Positions 18,393-24,129 of a DNA stretch of 24,129 bases are shown in pieces. Position 1 is the stretch's first letter, and each line of letters opens with the position of its first letter. The stretch is from NCBI GenBank assembly GCA_013423325.1, contig BLJB01000295.1, positions 1 through 24,129 of the forward strand, written 5' to 3'. The position numbers and the translations under genes were made by a program. This DNA comes from Usnea hakonensis (Eukaryota > Ascomycota > Lecanoromycetes > Lecanorales > Parmeliaceae). Below the pieces are notes generated by a model, which was not told the origin of the DNA, ran no database searches, and was given only the letters and a program-made list of their open reading frames with translations.

Positions 18393-18954
18393 TATATGTA
18401 CTTGAAGGATAGATGTCGTTCTGTGAATGGGATCCGCGTTTGTGCGACTTGATGGTTTGGGAAAGCAGATGCAGTTGGCGAAATATGAAGCAGATCATTT
18501 ACAAAGCAGAGAGTAAACAATATTAATATGGACAATGTATGCAATATCCGGGTGGCCACAGGAAGCTTCGTTGGAGTGGCCGGTGGCAAATTCAAAATAA
18601 AGGCATCTGAGCGAACGAAGGAGAAAAGGTAGCTTGAACCAAGTATAAAGTCATTCATGCTCAATTCATATGTACGATCACGCAATCAGTCACTATTGAT
18701 CGTTCTCAGATATATGATACCGTAATATTTCACTCGTAAAGTAAACAAGGCCTTTGCTATTATGATGTACCCGTGGTCAAAAAGGTCAATAGTCCCATGC
18801 AAGCTTATTATATCCGAGGGTTATTGCATCGACAAAGTGAGCTTAGTCGCGTCTTGATTCTTACTCGCACTCAGCACTCAGTCAAACACCACACCACCTT
18901 CAATGCGTGATGCCGTTTTGAGAGCGGCGGGCGGATCTTCGGGGTTAACCCCGT
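18393..18954. other. Upstream region of the glucanase gene
   Basis: No gene seen. This is the presumed promoter side for the minus-strand glucanase; overlapping frames here are shadows or chance. Confidence 0.4.
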
Positions 18955-19240
18955 TGGTCGGGGTATCCCATGGATTGGTAGGGGGTAAATTTCAGGGGTA
19001 AGCGACCGACCATAAAAAACAGTCAATTTTTTCAACTCGCTGCGCTTTAATAACAACCACCTTCATAAAAAAAAGTATTAAATATAATGGTTATTCATTT
19101 TAAGAAGATCTAAGAATTTATAACCAAAGGTATATCTGTATACGCCGCTGTTTATAAATTAGTGAACCGTTAAAAGAATTTTTGATATGCTGCCAGGACA
19201 TTTTATCCCCCATGTTACCTATCCATGGGGTAGGAGCGTA
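18955..19240. mobile_element. Small Fot1/pogo-like inverted-repeat element or remnant
   Basis: The left part (about 18955-19000) has CCCATGGATTGGT followed by AGGGGGTAAA; the right part (about 19200-19238), reverse-complemented, has CCCATGGATAGGT then GGGGGATAAAA, so the two form an imperfect inverted repeat of about 45 bp. Between them ATG at 19087 starts a short patch, VIHFKKI, a stop, then EFITKGISVYAAVYKL, similar in style to the helix-turn-helix start of pogo-type transposases. No catalytic part remains; it would be a deleted or MITE-like derivative. Confidence 0.4.
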
Positions 19241-20529
19241 AGGTTGGAGCCGAGACGTCACCATGTGGGATAGTTCTTAAGAGCCATTGGCAGAGTCCGC
19301 GCTTGGACAGCATCTGAGGGATTATATGTGAATTTCACATTAGACGAGTACATTGCGTGCTGATTTACTATCAGCAGGACGGGAGCTGTCGCAAATATCG
19401 GAACTGACCTATCTCCTGAAAAAGAAAGCTCAAGCAAGACTGATTTTCCTTATTGCCGATGGTCCAGTTACTCTATTAATTTAAACGTACTCTACCTTGA
19501 CTAAGTGATACTACTTTCCCCTATAGAGTGATGTATATTTATTGATAACGAATAACTAGTTACTATTATGACGTGATCGAGATGGTACTACTCTTGACCA
19601 TCTTTAACCCGCCGAAATTCCAGTTCTGGCTCTGATATACAGCTGAGGTCTGCTGTGAGAGTCAGGAGCTCTTTCACGTATGTATAGTATAAGTGTACGC
19701 CCGCAAGAAGACTTAGGATACAATTTACCGTGGGTGGGTAAGTTGGAGAACCTCTGCTTGATAAGTTAGGGTCATAAAGAACGCATGTTGCTTGCCATAG
19801 TCGACCATTCTTGACTCATTCTACCCGGTAGAAGTGGAGTTCAGCTGACTCGTTCTCTATCACAGGATCACCCTACAGACAGATTAGCTATAGTGAAGAT
19901 CTAACTAGCGCGATGTGTTGCCCACTTTACGTATAAACCACAATATTATTGGCGTCGTCTATCGACCTTTATACGACTTCTAGACCCTAGTTCCAAAATA
20001 TTAATAAAGCTCTTAAATTAGGTATACTTTAAATAGAACCTTCTGCTTTTAGGGTGAGGGGCCCGCTGTCGTCGTTTCCTTTAATGCAGATCTCGTGGTC
20101 TGACGCTGTTTACCGATAATTCGAGTAATGACTTTCTGATCTTACCTAAAGAGTACGACTCTCCCTACATGACGACGTGTGTAAAGCTTTACATCTTAAA
20201 TTCGCACCTTCCTTTTCCGTTCTGATTACTCTACACATCCTTTCCTTAGTGTCTCTCTCCACCCTTCGGCCTCCCTCTCTTTTCTAAAAAGACCTCCCCT
20301 CTTTTCCTGTTTTCATACCCACGATACTGTTGAAGCCTTCTTATGTCAATTGCTCAATACTCACTCAAAATGGCGGCAAGGAAGCGCCCAGCAGTTATTG
20401 ATGACCTCTGCAATGACGAGGTGACGCCACGTGCGAAACCGCGTCCACTACCTCCATTCGCTACATCTTTTCATTTCATAAAACTGATATGCTTGAGGAG
20501 GCGGACAGGCGTGGTCTACTATACTCTGA
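19241..20529. other. AT-rich DNA without a recognised gene
   Basis: Mostly short frames and many TA steps, as in RIP-affected repeat DNA. The CT-rich run at 20200-20330 resembles a fungal promoter ahead of the following small ORF. Confidence 0.4.
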
Positions 20530-20766
20530 CTCTTATTACTAGAACTCTTCAATGAAAGCCACATCTGCAAGAATCAAGGTCCCGGCCCGATTTGTTACAA
20601 CCCAGAACAAGGCGTTCCTAGCAAACCTGCTTCCGCGTTTTTCCAACCTTGTGCAGGTGCAGCCTACACCTACCCTGACGATAACGCTGCGAATAGCTAC
20701 GGGCAGTGCAACACTGGTGTAATCAACTGTTGTGTGGGTACTAAATGCCCAGCTCCAACTCATTAA
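20530..20766 (+). pseudogene. Candidate small cysteine-rich protein, 5' part unresolved
   Basis: The frame ending at TAA 20764-20766 reads LLLLELFNESHICKNQGPGP, then ICYNPEQG, FFQPCAGAAYTYPDD and SYGQCNTGVINCCVGTKCPA. It carries seven cysteines in about 70 residues, including a CC pair, a composition typical of small secreted fungal proteins. TGA at 20527 closes the frame upstream and no start or complete signal peptide is visible. CTGAC...CTAG at about 20526-20542 could be an intron 3' end joining an earlier exon. Candidate effector-like or cell-surface protein, probably decayed. Confidence 0.4.
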
Positions 20767-22174
20767 TACGGCAAGCAGGAGCTGTCTGATGCCTTTAAGA
20801 GGCACCCCTAGAGCCATGGGGAGGTAGCAAAGGATGAAGATTATTTTACGGCGTCCTTCATGTGAAGCTATTAGAGTAGAATTGAGCGACTCCGCGTCCG
20901 TGTATGGTGGCCTACGTGAGCGCTCAGAGCAGCCATGAGAAGGTGGCGTTTATATTGGAGGACATGTGTAGATCGAGATTCTTGCATGAATTGAAGTAGC
21001 TTAAACCATGAGAGAGGGTCCACACCTCCAGAGGTGGTCCACACATTAGCCGTTATTCAATCCGCTGATCACCTGAGAGACCTCGGCTCCTCGGATTTCG
21101 ACGTACAAGGAAGTTGTGCGCCTATAAGCACAGATTCATCATCCGGCGGCCAGGTTGAAGGAAAGTCTTAACCCGGAATGGTTACCACGCTAAGGAAAGC
21201 CTTTAATTTGAGTCAAAGCGTAGTATAGATACGTCGGAGCTCAGATGCGGGGAAAGCTGATAGTGAGTCCGGTATATATGACTAAAGAAGACGGACCAAT
21301 CTTCGGGTGGCTGAATCGTGGGTTGGATGAATGAGCTGTATTCGGGGTAAGAAACGTTTCCCCAGTGTCTTATCATTGGGACTAATCGCAATAGCAAACT
21401 CTATCATGTGCATTATAACCTGATAGGCGATATCGAATTCTTTTCGGTGAGGCTACATATGCCTTTTCTTGGTTCCGGGGAACAAGGGTGGTTATGCATC
21501 GAATCCTTTATAGAAAACTGTTAGAGTTCGGTACATGAACAGATGGTCGGGTCGGACCAATCGAATAGAGCATAGCGTTTGATTATGCATAGTTTTGAAT
21601 TGATACTAGCCGTTTCCCCGAGCCTTTAAGCAAATTGTTTTTGATCTGCGCAAGGCTGCATCGAGACGAAAACAGATTATGTAAGAACACGACCCACGAT
21701 CCCTGTTTCTCACATCTGCAACAGCAAACGAACAAAACTCAGGTGGTCGATTACGTGGGCCCATTTTATACTATATCTCTTCCGCACGAGACAGATCCTT
21801 ATTCTTCCTACGCCATAAAAATTCGCGCGCCTAATGTCGGAAGCGCCACATCCGTGATGACACCCATATTAGCTCCGACAAGATCGACATTTTTCCAGCA
21901 ACTCGATTTTTCTTTTCGATTTCCGCATTCATCTTAGCCCTTTCGAGGCGCCGGCAGATAGATAGCATCAATCTCGACTCTGCTCCCAGAGGTAAGCAAA
22001 TGGCGCCGAGACAATCATGCTAAGAAGACCAGAAGGAGAGCCAGAATTGGCGAATAGCTACTTTAGATTGGATCAAGGTGCTCCAATGATATCATTGGGG
22101 TAAGAGTATAGCTGTCTCCGGATTGAGTTCTAGGGCCGAAGGATGGACGTTTGTAGAATGCCTAGCAGGCCCAT
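20767..22174. other. No gene recognised
   Basis: Scattered frames (21203-21397 minus, 21635-21937 plus) lack domains. A short near-palindrome with a GGTCCACAC direct repeat lies at 21017-21045. Nothing else stands out. Confidence 0.4.
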
Positions 22175-22202
22175 GATTTGCGGATAACTGGGTCCGCAAA
22201 TC
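22175..22202. repeat. Perfect 10-bp palindrome around TTGCGGA
   Basis: GATTTGCGGA (22175-22184) and TCCGCAAATC (22193-22202) pair perfectly around an 8-nt loop. The core matches the hairpin at 22434-22456. Confidence 0.85.
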
Positions 22203-22412
22203 TCTCCGTGCAGCTGGAGGGTGACCAAAAATCTATTTCGGGCGAGACCAAAATGGGAGACCAGGAGATGCGGCAAAGTTGGAGTTGAACCGTCCTTAAA
22301 ATCACAATGCGAAGTGAAACGGATGTAAAACGAGTTATCACCTAGAATCGGGACGCTCGGATGGCTTCGCTCGTTTTAGGTGGGGACCTGCGTAAGGCTG
22401 TCAGATAGATTC

Positions 22413-22480
22413 TTCTAGAGTAGAATCCCTGACTTGCGGACTCATTAGGTCCGCAATTCCAGATCCACAAGACTCTAGAA
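22413..22480. repeat. Nested double palindrome
   Basis: Outer arms TTCTAGAGT (22413-22421) and ACTCTAGAA (22472-22480) pair perfectly; inner arms TTGCGGAC (22434-22441) and GTCCGCAA (22449-22456) pair perfectly around 7 nt. Confidence 0.85.
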
Positions 22481-22512
22481 ATTTCAACTCTCGCTACGAG
22501 CATCCGGCCAGT

Positions 22513-22732
22513 GTACTTGGCAGACACTTGATGAAGGAGGTGTAAGACTGTCTACATGGAAGGGCCAGAGTGAAGCCATCTCGGGATACTATACTGATAG
22601 GGAACCTGACTATGTGGGTCCTCAAATGAGAACTAAAGCTCACTAGAAGAACACCTTGATTGATATATCTTTGTACAGGACGGATGCCGGAACTTCTAAG
22701 CGCCAGTGTCCCTCGACGTAAGCATGGACACC
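22513..22732 (-). repeat. Dispersed relic family, copy 2
   Basis: Aligns with the reverse complement of 3671-3944 with gaps. On the minus strand it lies in an open frame containing VSRDGFTLALPCRQSYTSFI (ORF 22494-22790), with CAG at 22548-22550 where copy 1 has TAG. The coding part before and after the shared block has no recognisable domain. Confidence 0.6.
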
Positions 22733-23570
22733 TGTCACGGGAAAGGGTCAGGCCCCAAACCACATAGCCAAAAGAGCTCCGAGCCCCCACCGAAGTAGGA
22801 AGATCGGTCCTAAATCACTATATATCCGTAACAACACCAGAATCTACGGGGCGCTTTCAAGTTTGGGCGGCTAGGAGCACTTGATTAGTGGTCTACATAT
22901 TGCCTGCAGGACTATAAATCTTTTCAGAGTCGGTCTCTGAAGCTTTAGTATTGGTCTTGTAGGATGGAATAGATCTAGCTATACTACATGCGATATTTAT
23001 AGTACTTTACGGGTGACTTGCTATCTTTGATCGCTAATACGTAGTTGCAGATACCGAGTTAGTTACCGTCTCTATTCCAGTCTTAATATTATATATACTT
23101 TACTAATTTATTATTATTTATATCTTATACGATATGAATACGCGAAGGTTTTATCTAGAGGGTTAGGTCTCTTTAAAGAGTCTACTCTAAGCGGTTTCCT
23201 TTACGGGTAAATCTTTCTGTTAGAGGTGTTATCCACTCGGCCAGTATCGGCAAATCTGAAATCGTGCGCATAATTTTCGATTTGCTAACTCTGCTAATCG
23301 TACGAATTTCCTGCTATTTGCAGAGTCGACTTGCTATTCGTGCTGTTTGTCTGGCAAGTCCAAAAAAAAAAAAAAAAAAAATTAAGACGCTAAAAATTAA
23401 GCGAGATATTAAAAATAAAGTTTTAAAGTTTATAAAAATAACGTATAGTCTCTAGCTTTATAGACTTTAACGCTAAGAACTTGAAAATAGTCTAGATCTT
23501 ATTTTTTTTTTAAATTATATACGCGCATAGATTAGCCCGAATAATCTAGTCTATCTTATTATAAATCTAG
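22733..23570. other. AT-rich DNA with a poly(A) run
   Basis: Strongly AT-rich from about 23050, with no coding signal. A run of 20 A at 23362-23381 could be the tail of an old retroposed sequence on the plus strand, but I cannot identify its body. Confidence 0.45.
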
Positions 23571-24129
23571 ATTGATTGATTGATTGATTGATTTATACGC
23601 CTATGCTAGCTACTTGATGTGAGCTAATGAGGGTGACTATAACGCTAAACCAGCAGAGCTGGGCGTTGAAGAAACCTGAGGGCGAACCTCTAGACAAAAA
23701 CTTCAACTAAACCATACGCTCTTCTTTCCGCTGTGCTCCCTAGGAGCTTTAATAAACCACCGCGTATCTTTCTACTTCTTGCGCCAGCTCTTCTGATCCT
23801 TGTATTTATATCTTAGAGGCCGGTGCGATCCCTTCTTCGTACGCCCTTTTTGGGCTTAATGGTCTCCTCTACCCCGAGGGGTAGCCTCGACTGTTGTAGC
23901 TGTTCGCCGGCCAATCCGAAGCTATGTAACCAGTCCGAACTGACCATCCACCTCGCTGCTGCCCGGACCCCTTTAGTCGTGGTCAGCATTGTCTGGAAGT
24001 CCCTGGTACCTGCCTCTGCAAGTAACCGTGGTCTATCCTTATGCGATTTCGGACAGAAGGAGAATATGTTTAACATCCTGCTTTCTCCATCCGCATTTGC
24101 AGTCGGGGTCGATACCTGGCACCCTCATC
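23571..24129 (-). mobile_element. 3' end of a Tad1-type LINE, running off the right edge
   Basis: On the minus strand the C-terminal coding part is followed by about 220 nt of untranslated DNA and then by AATC units (GATT on plus, 23571-23592), the sort of short-repeat tail fungal LINEs often end with. The body (endonuclease, reverse transcriptase) would lie to the right of the window. Confidence 0.7.
23813..24129 (-). pseudogene. C-terminus of LINE reverse transcriptase ORF, frameshifted
   Basis: The frame from the edge reads MRVPGIDPDCKCGWRKQDVK then HILLL; a frame change near 24045-24055 continues CPKSHKDRPRLLAEAGTRDF and LTTTKGVRAAARWMVSSDWL to a stop at 23813-23815. The C-x-C...H-x4-C pattern and the LTT.KGVRAA.RW motif are characteristic of the end of fungal LINE polyproteins, after the RNase H domain. 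The shift fits loss of one TG from a TGTG. The copy is therefore inactive. Confidence 0.75.

Noticed and set aside
20539..20817. Minus-strand ORF of 92 codons with a hydrophobic start
   Set aside because: It overlaps the cysteine-rich frame and has no domain; the plus strand has the better pattern.
1..24129. CRISPR arrays, bacterial operons or ribosome binding sites
   Set aside because: Spliceosomal introns and fungal families show eukaryotic DNA; no regular repeat-spacer array is present.

Overview
The window looks like nuclear DNA of a filamentous ascomycete (Pezizomycotina; a Leotiomycete would fit, but this is inference). The signs are introns of about 50-60 nt with GT..AG ends and CTAAC/CTGAC-type branch sites, fungal protein families (casein kinase I, Rab geranylgeranyltransferase beta, GH64 beta-1,3-glucanase, F-box-like and AAA-type hypotheticals), a Hop-like MULE transposon and the tail of a Tad1-type LINE. 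It reads as an accessory, repeat-rich region: almost every recognisable gene is broken, and many breaks are CAG/CAA codons turned into TAG/TAA, the pattern expected from repeat-induced point mutation (RIP).

Layout. 1-989 (-): broken gene of a fungal hypothetical family with a possible PD...ExK nuclease core. 1461-2489 (+): casein-kinase-I-type gene, mostly open, with the start unresolved. 2616-2910 (+): weak relic. 3479-3719 (+): AAA ATPase fragment with a damaged Walker B motif. 3671-4205: pieces of a dispersed relic family with other copies at 7306-7510 and 22513-22732. 4952-6406 (-): three-exon relic with several stops and a 14-bp tandem duplication that shifts the frame. 6407-8100: no confident gene, one (GA)n tract.

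8101-12665: an apparently complete Hop-like MULE of about 4.56 kb with about 70-bp terminal inverted repeats, an intron-containing transposase of about 662 codons, and an acidic second ORF that follows in the same frame after a single TAA. This is the most interesting system in the window.

12861-14092 (+): decayed copy of BET2 (RabGGTase beta). 14697-16206 (+): decayed C2H2-finger-like gene. 16119-16797 (-): decayed F-box-like gene. 17248-18392 (-): GH64 glucanase, clean except for one frameshift. 18955-19240: small Fot1-like inverted-repeat element. 20530-20766 (+): possible small cysteine-rich protein relic. 22175-22480: two related palindromes, one nested. 23571-24129 (-): 3' end of a LINE, running off the right edge.

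The genes do not form a pathway. What joins them is history: duplicated fragments of host genes and mobile elements at various stages of decay, with one MULE and one GH64 gene looking comparatively young.
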